Assembly (NCBI GenBank): GCA_022823625.1
Contig: JAJEHQ010000024.1
Location: forward strand, 62,001-126,000
Origin: Gammaproteobacteria bacterium
GTDB taxonomy: Bacteria; Pseudomonadota; Gammaproteobacteria; Arenicellales; JAJDZL01
Direction: 5' to 3'
DNA length: 64,000 bases
The notes under the pieces: generated by a model
What the model was told of the DNA's origin: nothing
Databases searched by the model: none
Seen by the model: only the letters and a program-made list of their open reading frames with translations
Shown: piece by piece, positions 8,589-16,291 of the stretch
How the letters are laid out: every line of letters begins with the position of its first letter
How positions within the stretch are numbered: position 1 is the first letter of the stretch
Program-made: the position numbers and the translations under genes

Positions 8589-9752
8589 ATGTTTGTTCAT
8601 GAGTACCAGGCAAAGAAACTTCTGAAGAGATTCGGATTTTACTTTCCAGATGGTGAAGTAGCTCACTCTGCAGGAGAAGCGCGTGCACTGATAGATCGTT
8701 TGTCTGGTGACGAATGGGTAGTTAAGGCACAGATTCTGGCCGGCGACAGAGGAAGATTTGGGGGTATCAGGAAAGCGGATAGCGCCAGTGATGTCGAAAA
8801 AGAAACCAGGAATTTGTTGGGTAGCACTCTGGTTACGCCTCAAACCGGTGCAGATGGAATTAAAGTGAATACTGTCTACATTGAACAGGCGGTGAAAATT
8901 GAGTGCGAACTCTATCTTGCCATTCTGCTTGACCGCTATCAGCGCGAACTGGTGTTGCTGGCATCGCAGCGCGGCGGAACTGGAATTGAAACTGCACTGG
9001 AGGATGCCCCTGACACATTGCATCGACTAACTTTATCCGTCGATGAAGCCCCTGATGAAGCAGTTTTGCTTGGGTTGGCAGACAAGATGGGCTTGAGTGG
9101 TGAACTCGTAAATGACTACGTCGACACCTGCTCCAATTTGCATCGGGCGGTGAATGAACTGGATGCGCTGTCGATCGAACTGAATCCACTGGCTGTCGTT
9201 GAAGATAACCGGTTGGCGACACTAGATGTCAAAATGGAAATTGATGACAACGCACTCTTTCGACACGACGAGTACTCAGAAATTCGGGAACGCAATCGAT
9301 TGCATGACCGTAAATTTCGCGCCCAAAGCGGCTTCAACTACGTGCAGCTGGAAGGAAACATAGGGCTATTGGTTGGTGGAGCCGGATTGGCACTGGCGAC
9401 AATGGACCTGTTGAAACTGCATCAGCTTGAGCCCGCTAATTTCCTGGACCTGCCACCAATTGCAACCCGTCAGGATGTCGCAAATGCGTGTCAGACAGTT
9501 TTGCAAGGTGCATCGGTTGATGCACTGTTTGTCAATGCAGTGGGAGGCGGTCTAACGCACTGTGATACGATTGCAGAAGGGTTGATTACCGTTCACATGC
9601 AGGAGAAAATTCGCTGCCCGATTGTTGTTCGATTTGCTGGCACAAAACGCGAACACGGATTGACGCTGCTGAAGAACTACCGGGTCCCCATCGAGCATGC
9701 AGAAACGATGGATGAGGCAATCGATATTTTACGTCGCAAAAACAGGAGATGA
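8589..9752 (+). CDS. CoA ligase beta subunit, SucC/MtkA-like, divergent
   Basis: 387-residue ATP-grasp protein of the succinyl-CoA synthetase beta/malate thiokinase large-subunit family. It starts MFVHEYQAKKLL, the conserved N-terminus. ATP-grasp residues KAQILAGDRGR are at about 46-56, then LLDRYQRELVLLASQRGG (the ASQRGG form resembles MtkA), and the Mg-ligand region SIELNPLAV with LDVKMEIDDNALFR at about 195-225. The C-terminal CoA-ligase domain contains GNIGLLVGGAGLALATMD and a changed phosphohistidine-loop motif, NAVGGGLTHCDTIAEG in place of NIFGGIxxCDxIAxG. It forms a pair with the alpha subunit four bases downstream. Together they should make an acyl-CoA from a dicarboxylate, ATP and CoA. 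The altered loops suggest a substrate other than succinate; malate is one candidate. Confidence 0.85.
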   Translation: MFVHEYQAKKLLKRFGFYFPDGEVAHSAGEARALIDRLSGDEWVVKAQILAGDRGRFGGIRKADSASDVEKETRNLLGSTLVTPQTGADGIKVNTVYIEQAVKIECELYLAILLDRYQRELVLLASQRGGTGIETALEDAPDTLHRLTLSVDEAPDEAVLLGLADKMGLSGELVNDYVDTCSNLHRAVNELDALSIELNPLAVVEDNRLATLDVKMEIDDNALFRHDEYSEIRERNRLHDRKFRAQSGFNYVQLEGNIGLLVGGAGLALATMDLLKLHQLEPANFLDLPPIATRQDVANACQTVLQGASVDALFVNAVGGGLTHCDTIAEGLITVHMQEKIRCPIVVRFAGTKREHGLTLLKNYRVPIEHAETMDEAIDILRRKNRR

Positions 9753-9756
9753 CTGA

Positions 9757-10629
9757 ATGAGCATTCTGATCAACTCTAGAACTCGGGTGCTGTGTCAAGG
9801 TTTTACAGGTTACCGTGCCAGTTTTTTTGCGCATCGGGCAATTGAATACGGCACAAAAATTGTTGGCGGTGTGGTGCCTGGCCGCGGTGGTCAGACCCAC
9901 TTGAATCTGCCGGTTTTCAATACTGTGAAAGAGGCACGCGAACAGACGAACGCTTCAGCCTCGGTGCTGTTCGTACCACCGCAAGCCGCCAAGGACGCAG
10001 TGTTCGAGGCCATAGATGCTGGAATTGAACTCATTGTCTGCATTACCGAAGGCATACCCATCTTGGATATGCTGCGAATCAAGCAACACCTGCAAAACAC
10101 CTCGGCACGTCTGATTGGTCCCAATTGCCCCGGCGTCATTACCCCTGGACAGTGCAACATCGGTATTATGCCGGCATCCATTTATCAGCAGGGAAAAATC
10201 GGTGTAGTATCAAGGTCCGGTACTCTGTTCTATGAGGCGGTTGCACAGCTTTGTCGCGAAGGTCTCGGCCAGTCAACGTGTATTGGGATTGGTGCAGACG
10301 TCGTATCTGGAATGACCTTTGTCGATTGTCTCAAGCTTTACAAGCATGACCCAGGTACCGAAGCGGTTTTGCTGATCGGTGAAATTGGTGGTGCGGTGGA
10401 GGAGGAAGCCGCCGAATATCTTGCGAGCTTAAACTATCCAAAGCCGGTGGTTGCCTATATCGCCGGGCGGAATGCGCCTCCATACCTTCGTATGGGACAC
10501 TCAGGTGCCATCATCGCCGCTGGCAGGGGTGGTACCGATAAAAAGATTGAGGCACTGCGGGATGCCAACGTCACTGTAGTTAACTCACCAGTTGAAATCG
10601 GAACGACTGTTCGACGGGCAGTTCGTTAG
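9757..10629 (+). CDS. CoA ligase alpha subunit, SucD/MtkB-like, divergent
   Basis: 290-residue partner of the preceding beta subunit, starting four bases after its stop. The N-terminal CoA-binding Rossmann domain begins MSILINSRTRVLCQGFTG, but the usual SQGTFH after FTG reads YRASFF. The middle has the family signature [20 protein letters not shown] and SRSGTLFYEAV. GEIGG at about residue 209 and the active-site phosphohistidine in MGHSGAIIAAG at about 248 are intact, so it should be catalytic. It is the second gene of a probable four-gene operon (beta1-alpha1-beta2-alpha2). The altered CoA-loop and substrate region support a function distinct from alpha2. Confidence 0.85.
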   Translation: MSILINSRTRVLCQGFTGYRASFFAHRAIEYGTKIVGGVVPGRGGQTHLNLPVFNTVKEAREQTNASASVLFVPPQAAKDAVFEAIDAGIELIVCITEGIPILDMLRIKQHLQNTSARLIGPNCPGVITPGQCNIGIMPASIYQQGKIGVVSRSGTLFYEAVAQLCREGLGQSTCIGIGADVVSGMTFVDCLKLYKHDPGTEAVLLIGEIGGAVEEEAAEYLASLNYPKPVVAYIAGRNAPPYLRMGHSGAIIAAGRGGTDKKIEALRDANVTVVNSPVEIGTTVRRAVR

Positions 10630-10691
10630 TCGAATCTGCACATTTTTGTTGATTTCAACTATCAACCCCAATTGAATTACAGGGGGCTATC

Positions 10692-11855
10692 GTGAAGGTA
10701 CACGAATTTCAGGCTAAAGAGATTCTACGAAACGGTGAAGTCGAAACGCCGAGAGGTGTGGTTTGTCATTCACTGGATGAGGTGCCACAAGCTTTGAAGC
10801 AACTCGGAGGAAGTGTTTGGGTTGTCAAGGCTCAAATTCATGCCGGCGGTCGCGGTAAGGGTGGTGGAGTGCGTGTTGTTCAATCCGCGGAAGATGCACT
10901 CGGCGCCGCCCGGGACATCTTGCACCAGCCCCTGGTTACCCCACAAACCGGACCGGAAGGTCAAATCGTACGAAAACTGCTGATCGAAGAAGGCATCGGA
11001 ATCCAATCGGAAATCTATGCGGGGCTGGTAGTTGATCGAAGTTCGCAACGGGTTGTCTTGATGATCAGCCCGGAAGGCGGCATGGAGATCGAGGAAGTTG
11101 CAGCGGCGACTCCAGAAAAAATTCTAAAAACCCAAATTGATCCCGAAGTCGGATTGACCACTGAGGATGCAAGCGCTGCTGCCCGTTTTGCAGGTGTACC
11201 TGAACCATTGATTGAAAAAGCCGCTCGATTTCTTCAGGCACTCTATCGCGCCTTTTGGGACAATGATGCCTCACTTGCTGAAATTAACCCCTTGGTCGTA
11301 ACGACATCAGGCGATGTTATTGCTTTGGATGCGAAAATGACCTTTGATGAGAGCGCGCTGTTTCGTCATCCCGAAATCGTCAAATACCGAGATCTTGATG
11401 AAGAATCACCCGCTGAAATCGAAGCCTCGGATGCCGGTCTGTCTTACATCTCACTAGATGGTAATATTGGTTGTCTCGTGAATGGTGCAGGGTTGGCCAT
11501 GGCAACCATGGACATCATCAAATTGTATGATGGGGAGCCCGCCAACTTTCTGGATATAGGTGGTGGTGCGACAACTGAACAGGTTGTTGCAGCGTTTAAA
11601 ATCATGCTTCGAAACAAGCAGGTCGAGGCTGTACTTGTGAATATTTTTGGGGGCATTATGCGATGTGATGTGATTGCTGAAGGTCTGGTGACTGCGCTGA
11701 AGCAGATCGATACCAATGTGGCGGTTGTCGTACGTCTGGAAGGAACCAACGTTGAAACCGGACGACGCATTCTCGCAGAATCTGGATTAACTTTAACAAT
11801 TGCTGACGATATGGATGATGCCGCCGCCAAAGTCGTACAGGCTGCCAGGAGTTAA
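10692..11855 (+). CDS. CoA ligase beta subunit 2, SucC/MtkA-like
   Basis: 387-residue ATP-grasp protein with canonical motifs. The GTG start is supported by AGGGGG six bases upstream. [12 protein letters not shown] begins the protein; [18 protein letters not shown] is the ATP-binding loop; [11 protein letters not shown] and [15 protein letters not shown] are the Mg-binding region; and the C-terminal domain has [31 protein letters not shown] and [15 protein letters not shown]. It is the ordinary version of the pair that precedes it. In methylotrophs, genes of this length and type encode malate thiokinase (MtkA), while sucC is usually found with TCA genes. No TCA or malyl-CoA lyase gene is in the window, so malate versus succinate versus another acid cannot be settled. 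Confidence 0.9.
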   Translation: MKVHEFQAKEILRNGEVETPRGVVCHSLDEVPQALKQLGGSVWVVKAQIHAGGRGKGGGVRVVQSAEDALGAARDILHQPLVTPQTGPEGQIVRKLLIEEGIGIQSEIYAGLVVDRSSQRVVLMISPEGGMEIEEVAAATPEKILKTQIDPEVGLTTEDASAAARFAGVPEPLIEKAARFLQALYRAFWDNDASLAEINPLVVTTSGDVIALDAKMTFDESALFRHPEIVKYRDLDEESPAEIEASDAGLSYISLDGNIGCLVNGAGLAMATMDIIKLYDGEPANFLDIGGGATTEQVVAAFKIMLRNKQVEAVLVNIFGGIMRCDVIAEGLVTALKQIDTNVAVVVRLEGTNVETGRRILAESGLTLTIADDMDDAAAKVVQAARS

Positions 11856-11859
11856 CGAA

Positions 11860-12738
11860 ATGTCGATTTTGATCAACCGGAACACTCGCGTGATCACGCA
11901 GGGCATGACGGGCAAGACTGGCCGCTTCCATACAGGCAACTGCCGAGCTTATGCCAACGGTGAAGCGGCGTTTGTTGCAGGTGTGACGCCTGGTCGAGGT
12001 GGACAGGATGTTGATGGCATCCCAGTTTATGATTCAGTTGCAGAAGCCAAACGGGAGACCGGTGCAACAGTATCCGTTGTCTATGTACCACCGCCGTTCG
12101 CAGCCGCCGCAATCGACGAAGCGGTTGAAGCGGAACTGGAACTCGTCATATGCATCACGGAAGGCATTCCGGTATCTGACATGATTAAAACTCGCCGAAA
12201 AATGGAGTCGAGCAGAACGATTCTTGTTGGTCCGAACTGCCCGGGAGTGATCACGCCAGACGAAATCAAAATTGGAATAATGCCGGGCTATATTCATCAC
12301 AAGGGTCGAGTTGGTGTGGTGTCCCGTTCCGGCACTTTAACGTATGAGGTTGTCGGTCAGTTGAGAAAATTGGGCATCGGTCAGTCCACCTGTGTGGGTA
12401 TTGGTGGTGACCCGGTCAACGGTACCAAGCACAAGGATGTCATCAAGTGGTTCAATGATGACCCAGAAACAGATGCGATCGTCATGTGTGGGGAGATTGG
12501 TGGAACCGACGAAGAAGAGTGTGGTCGCTGGATTGCTGAAAACGCCACGAAACCCGTAGCAGCTTTCATTGCCGGTGCGACAGCCCCGCCCGGAAAGAGA
12601 ATGGGTCACGCGGGTGCCATCATTGCGGGTGGTAAGGGCACTGCAAGGGAAAAAATCTCCGTACTTAGGGAGTGCGGGGTGCACGTTACCGAAAACCCGG
12701 CGGGAATCGGGGAGCTCGTCAAAAGCCTGATCAGATAA
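11860..12738 (+). CDS. CoA ligase alpha subunit 2, SucD/MtkB-like
   Basis: 292-residue alpha subunit. I start it at the ATG at 11860 ([21 protein letters not shown]), five bases after the beta2 stop, not at the upstream in-frame ATG inside beta2. The CoA-binding domain is followed by [49 protein letters not shown] and [15 protein letters not shown], which carries the phosphohistidine. All core motifs are canonical. It ends the four-gene plus-strand operon and runs convergent with mttB, 46 bp away. Confidence 0.9.
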   Translation: MSILINRNTRVITQGMTGKTGRFHTGNCRAYANGEAAFVAGVTPGRGGQDVDGIPVYDSVAEAKRETGATVSVVYVPPPFAAAAIDEAVEAELELVICITEGIPVSDMIKTRRKMESSRTILVGPNCPGVITPDEIKIGIMPGYIHHKGRVGVVSRSGTLTYEVVGQLRKLGIGQSTCVGIGGDPVNGTKHKDVIKWFNDDPETDAIVMCGEIGGTDEEECGRWIAENATKPVAAFIAGATAPPGKRMGHAGAIIAGGKGTAREKISVLRECGVHVTENPAGIGELVKSLIR

Positions 12739-12784
12739 TCTGTAGTTGCGGTGCGAGGGCGGCTCGTACGACAGTTGGCGATCA

Positions 12785-14326
12785 TCAATGCCAGATATCA
12801 GGCATTTCGCCCTTACGTTTTTCCATGAAAGCCTGCAACTCCTCATCGATTGCTGGGTCCAATGGTGGCATTTCATATTCCGCTAGCATGCGTTTCCATT
12901 TGACATTTGCCCGTTGCGCGATGTCCGTTGAACCCTCTTCGACCCACTGCTCATAGGGCGGGGTTGTGAAGAGTTCAGATTCATAAAACGCATTTTCATA
13001 GTGTTCCAGGGTATGAGCGCTGCCGAAAAAGTGACCGCCCGGTCCAACCTCTTCGAACGATTCGGTTGTAAACTGGTCGGGTTCAAGTGAGACACCTTTC
13101 ACCATTGTATGGAGCGCTCCCAAGTAGTCTGCATCAATGACTAGTTTTTCGTAACTAACCGTCAGGGCACTCTCCATCCATCCGGCGGCATGCAATACAA
13201 AGTGTGCACCACAAAGTATTGCTGCATTGAGTGAATTGACACTTTCGTTGGTTGAGTGTGCATCAACGCAGAGTGAGCTGGTAAAACCTCCGCTGCAGCG
13301 AAGTGGCACACCGAATCGTCTGGCAATCTGACCAACAACATAGGAAGAAGCGACCGATTCTGCCGTGCCAAAAGTTGGCGAACCTGCTCGTAAATTGACG
13401 GTTGTAATGAAATTGCCAAAGACTGCGGGTGAACCGGGGCGCACCAACTGTCCGAGCGCGACACCAACCATGACTTCGGCAAGTGACTGAACGGTAGCAG
13501 CTGCAATTGTGACGGGTCCTGTGGCACCACTCAGTACAAACGGAACAACCACGGGGCATTGATTCGCTTCTGCATAAGCCCGCAAGGCGCCAGACATGGC
13601 ACCATCATACACCAATGGAGAATTCATGTTGATGTTGCCACTGATCACACAGTGGCTGTCGACAAATCCTTCGCCAAACAGAATCCGAGCCATTGCAATA
13701 GAATCCAGAGCTCTCTCTCGGGTGGTAACCGAGCCCATGAAGGGCATATCGGAATAACGCATGTGAGAGTAGACCATGTCGAGATGACGTTTGTTGACTG
13801 GCAGTTCAACCGGTTCACAAACAGTTCCTCCAGAGTGATGCAACCATGGCGACATATAGGCGATTTTGACAATATTCTGGAAATCTTCGATCGTTCCGTA
13901 GCGACGACCGCGGTCGAGGTCCGATACAAATGGAGAGCCATAAGCCGGTGCGAAAACAACATGCTTACCGCCCAGTGTGGCAGAGCGCTGTGGGTTTCGG
14001 CCATGCATTACAAATTCGCTGGGCGCTGTTTTGATCAAGCTGCGCAAATAACCCCGATCAAATCGTACCCGTACCCCCTTGACATCAGCGCCACCCGCCT
14101 GTTTCCAAATCCTCAGAGCTTCGTCATCTCCCCTGAACTCGACACCAACTTCTTGAAGCAGTTCTTCTGTCTTGTCCTCAATCAGCTCAAGACCTTCCTC
14201 ACTCATCATGTCGTAAGGCGGGATTTCCCTTACCAAGCCAGCGTTGATGACTGGCGCGCTGGTGAGTGAACTTCGCCGCTTGAGTCGCCCGCGGCTGGCT
14301 ACGGTTGTCTGAGGTGCAGTTGCCAT
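12785..14326 (-). CDS. MttB-family methyltransferase (non-pyrrolysine)
   Basis: 513-residue protein of the trimethylamine methyltransferase MttB superfamily (COG5598 type). Members move a methyl group from a quaternary or tertiary amine to a corrinoid protein. The frame is uninterrupted, so there is no amber/pyrrolysine codon; such MttB homologues act on glycine betaine, proline betaine, carnitine and similar compounds. Recognisable segments: a variable N-terminus, HGRNPQRSATLGGKHVVFAPAYG (about 103-125), and the Gly/Ser-rich barrel strands FVLSGATGPVTIAAAT and NFITTVNLRAGSPTFGTAE. Neither a corrinoid protein nor a RamA-type activase is in the window. It is divergent from formate dehydrogenase across a 258-bp region carrying a shared operator, which fits methyl-group oxidation to formate and CO2. 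Confidence 0.85.
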   Translation of the reverse strand: MATAPQTTVASRGRLKRRSSLTSAPVINAGLVREIPPYDMMSEEGLELIEDKTEELLQEVGVEFRGDDEALRIWKQAGGADVKGVRVRFDRGYLRSLIKTAPSEFVMHGRNPQRSATLGGKHVVFAPAYGSPFVSDLDRGRRYGTIEDFQNIVKIAYMSPWLHHSGGTVCEPVELPVNKRHLDMVYSHMRYSDMPFMGSVTTRERALDSIAMARILFGEGFVDSHCVISGNINMNSPLVYDGAMSGALRAYAEANQCPVVVPFVLSGATGPVTIAAATVQSLAEVMVGVALGQLVRPGSPAVFGNFITTVNLRAGSPTFGTAESVASSYVVGQIARRFGVPLRCSGGFTSSLCVDAHSTNESVNSLNAAILCGAHFVLHAAGWMESALTVSYEKLVIDADYLGALHTMVKGVSLEPDQFTTESFEEVGPGGHFFGSAHTLEHYENAFYESELFTTPPYEQWVEEGSTDIAQRANVKWKRMLAEYEMPPLDPAIDEELQAFMEKRKGEMPDIWH

Positions 14327-14481
14327 TAAATGCTCGAGATTTTCTTTACCAAGTTATTCAATCACGCTACGAATTTACTAAAATGATGAAGTAGCATTGA
14401 GTATTTTAGTGGTTCTACTTCGAATATCCGAGAAGATATCCAATGCTTTGGAAGCAGTAACGGAATATTATCAATCAAGGG

Positions 14482-14498
14482 ATTGTATACAATATACC
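14482..14498. promoter_or_regulatory. Shared operator copy 2, mttB/formate dehydrogenase divergent promoter
   Basis: ATTGTATACAATATACC: a 12-bp perfect palindrome (ATTGTATACAAT) with a right-hand extension. With two flanking bases on each side it is identical to the site at 23064 over 21 bases (14480-14500 versus 23062-23082). It lies 156 bp before the mttB start and 87 bp before the formate dehydrogenase start, suited to coregulate both. Confidence 0.7.
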
Positions 14499-14521
14499 AC
14501 CCTCGGGACTAAGCAGAATCG

Positions 14522-14571
14522 GTTAACCTGACAGGGGCTGGCTCAAGGTTGGAGCAGTCGGTCAGGTTAGC
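14522..14571 (+). other. Structured hairpin in the formate dehydrogenase leader
   Basis: The outer stem pairs 14522-14532 with 14561-14571 (11 bp including one G-U; core TAACCTGAC/GTCAGGTTA). After a small internal loop an inner helix pairs GGCT with AGTC and GCTC with GAGC, with one bulged G and the loop AAGGTTG. It ends 13 bases before the ATG of the formate dehydrogenase beta gene, which has no visible Shine-Dalgarno. It could be a leader RNA element or a large operator. I do not recognise a known riboswitch class. Confidence 0.5.
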
Positions 14572-14584
14572 AAAATAGAATATT

Positions 14585-16291
14585 ATGATCGCTGATTTGA
14601 ATAACTTAACGACTCGTCGACGCGGCTACGCGAGACCCACTTTTTTGCCTAAGGGCCGTCAGGTCAACCCGCAACACAGGGTTCAAGTTCAACAGCTGTT
14701 GGGATCTGATGAACTTCGACGGGACTTACTGATCGAATATCTACACCTGATTCAGGACCGTTTTGGTTGCCTGCATTCCGATCATCTGGTCGCTCTCGCA
14801 TCTTTAATGCACCTTCCGATGGCAGAAGTCTACGAGACAGCGACGTTCTATGCGCATTTTGACATCATTACTGAAGACGACAAAATACCACCACCGATCA
14901 CTGTTCGAGTCTGCGACAGCCTGACCTGCGAGATGTTCGGCGCTCAGGAACTGATGGCCCAGTTATCGAAAAAATCAACCTCAGAGGTGCGAGTCGTGCG
15001 AGCCCCCTGCATGGGGCGGTGCGACAAGGCGCCGGTCGCCGAAGTCGGTCACAATCATATTGATCACGCAGACGTCAACAGCATCTGCACGGCAATTGTT
15101 TCAAAAGATCTTCACCCCGTCATCCCACAATATGAAAGTTTTGAAGATTATCGCGCACAAGGTGGATATCAACTGCTTGAGCAGTGCTACAGCGGAGATA
15201 GAAGCGCTGATGAATTGGTGTCCATTCTCCAGGACTCTCCGCTTCGAGGTCTAGGTGGCGCAGGATTTCCGACTGGACTTAAGTGGAAAATCGTACGCGG
15301 TTACTCAGGTCCCAGGCTGATGGCAGTTAATGCGGATGAAGGTGAACCGGGCACATTTAAGGATCGATACTATCTTGAGCGCGAACCGCACCGTTTCCTG
15401 GAGGGAATGGCAATTGCAGCCTGGGTTGTCGAAGCTGAAACGGTTTACATTTACCTGCGTGATGAGTATCCAGCGGTGCGTGAAATATTGCTCACTGAAA
15501 TTGAAAAAATGAGGCAAGCGGGACTGTTTGGTAATTCCAGATTTGAATTGCGACGTGGAGCCGGCGCCTACATTTGTGGTGAAGAGTCATCGATGATTGA
15601 GTCAATTGAGGGTAAGCGCGGACTACCGCGGCATCGTCCGCCTTACGTTGCTGAGTGTGGAATTTTCGGCCGACCAACTCTGGTGCAGAATGTTGAAACG
15701 CTTTACTGGGTGCGCGACATTGTCGAAAGGGGTGTTGACTGGTTTGCAAGTCACGGCAGGAACGGTGGAAAAGGTCTTAGAAGCTACTCTGTTTCTGGAC
15801 GGGTTGCGAAGCCGGGGGTAAAACTCGCACCCGCCGGAGTCACGGTACGTGAACTGATTGACGAATTTAGCGGCGGCATGCTGCCGGGACACCAATTCAA
15901 AGCCTATTTACCAGGTGGCGCCTCGGGTGGAATTCTTCCGGCATCAATGGACAATTTACCACTCGATTTTGGCACTCTGGATCAGTATGGGTGTTTTGTC
16001 GGCTCGCATGCGGTTGTCATCTTGAGCGATCAGGACAATATGAAAGATGTCGCTCTAAATCTTATGCGGTTTTTTGAAGACGAAAGTTGCGGTCAGTGTA
16101 CACCATGCCGAGTCGGTACTGAAAAGGCGGTTAAACTGATGGAACGCGATATTTGGCAGGAGGGTGTTCTGAATGACATCAGCCAGGCGATGACTGATGC
16201 CTCGATCTGTGGATTGGGTCAGGCTGCAGCGAATCCGCTGCTATCGGTCATCAAGTATTTTGAGGATGATTTGACATGCAAAACGGTGTGA
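14585..16291 (+). CDS. NAD-dependent formate dehydrogenase, fused gamma-beta subunit
   Basis: 568-residue fusion of a NuoE-like 2Fe-2S domain (residues 1 to about 160; Cys in CDSLTCEMFG and CMGRCDKAP) with a NuoF-like FMN/NADH domain. The latter shows RGLGGAGFPTGLKWK (NADH site), NADEGEPGTFKDRYYLE (FMN site), GAGAYICGEESSMIESIEG and a 4Fe-4S motif CGQCTPCRVGT plus a distal Cys. In FdsGBA systems the first two parts are separate; here they are one chain, as in methylotroph Fdh1B. It takes electrons from the alpha subunit and reduces NAD+. The stop overlaps the alpha gene by 16 bases, so translation is probably coupled. An operator and a leader hairpin precede it. Confidence 0.93.
   Translation: MIADLNNLTTRRRGYARPTFLPKGRQVNPQHRVQVQQLLGSDELRRDLLIEYLHLIQDRFGCLHSDHLVALASLMHLPMAEVYETATFYAHFDIITEDDKIPPPITVRVCDSLTCEMFGAQELMAQLSKKSTSEVRVVRAPCMGRCDKAPVAEVGHNHIDHADVNSICTAIVSKDLHPVIPQYESFEDYRAQGGYQLLEQCYSGDRSADELVSILQDSPLRGLGGAGFPTGLKWKIVRGYSGPRLMAVNADEGEPGTFKDRYYLEREPHRFLEGMAIAAWVVEAETVYIYLRDEYPAVREILLTEIEKMRQAGLFGNSRFELRRGAGAYICGEESSMIESIEGKRGLPRHRPPYVAECGIFGRPTLVQNVETLYWVRDIVERGVDWFASHGRNGGKGLRSYSVSGRVAKPGVKLAPAGVTVRELIDEFSGGMLPGHQFKAYLPGGASGGILPASMDNLPLDFGTLDQYGCFVGSHAVVILSDQDNMKDVALNLMRFFEDESCGQCTPCRVGTEKAVKLMERDIWQEGVLNDISQAMTDASICGLGQAAANPLLSVIKYFEDDLTCKTV

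Noticed and set aside
12785-14326. Pyrrolysine-containing trimethylamine methyltransferase
   Set aside because: The frame has no in-frame TAG and no pyl genes are visible.
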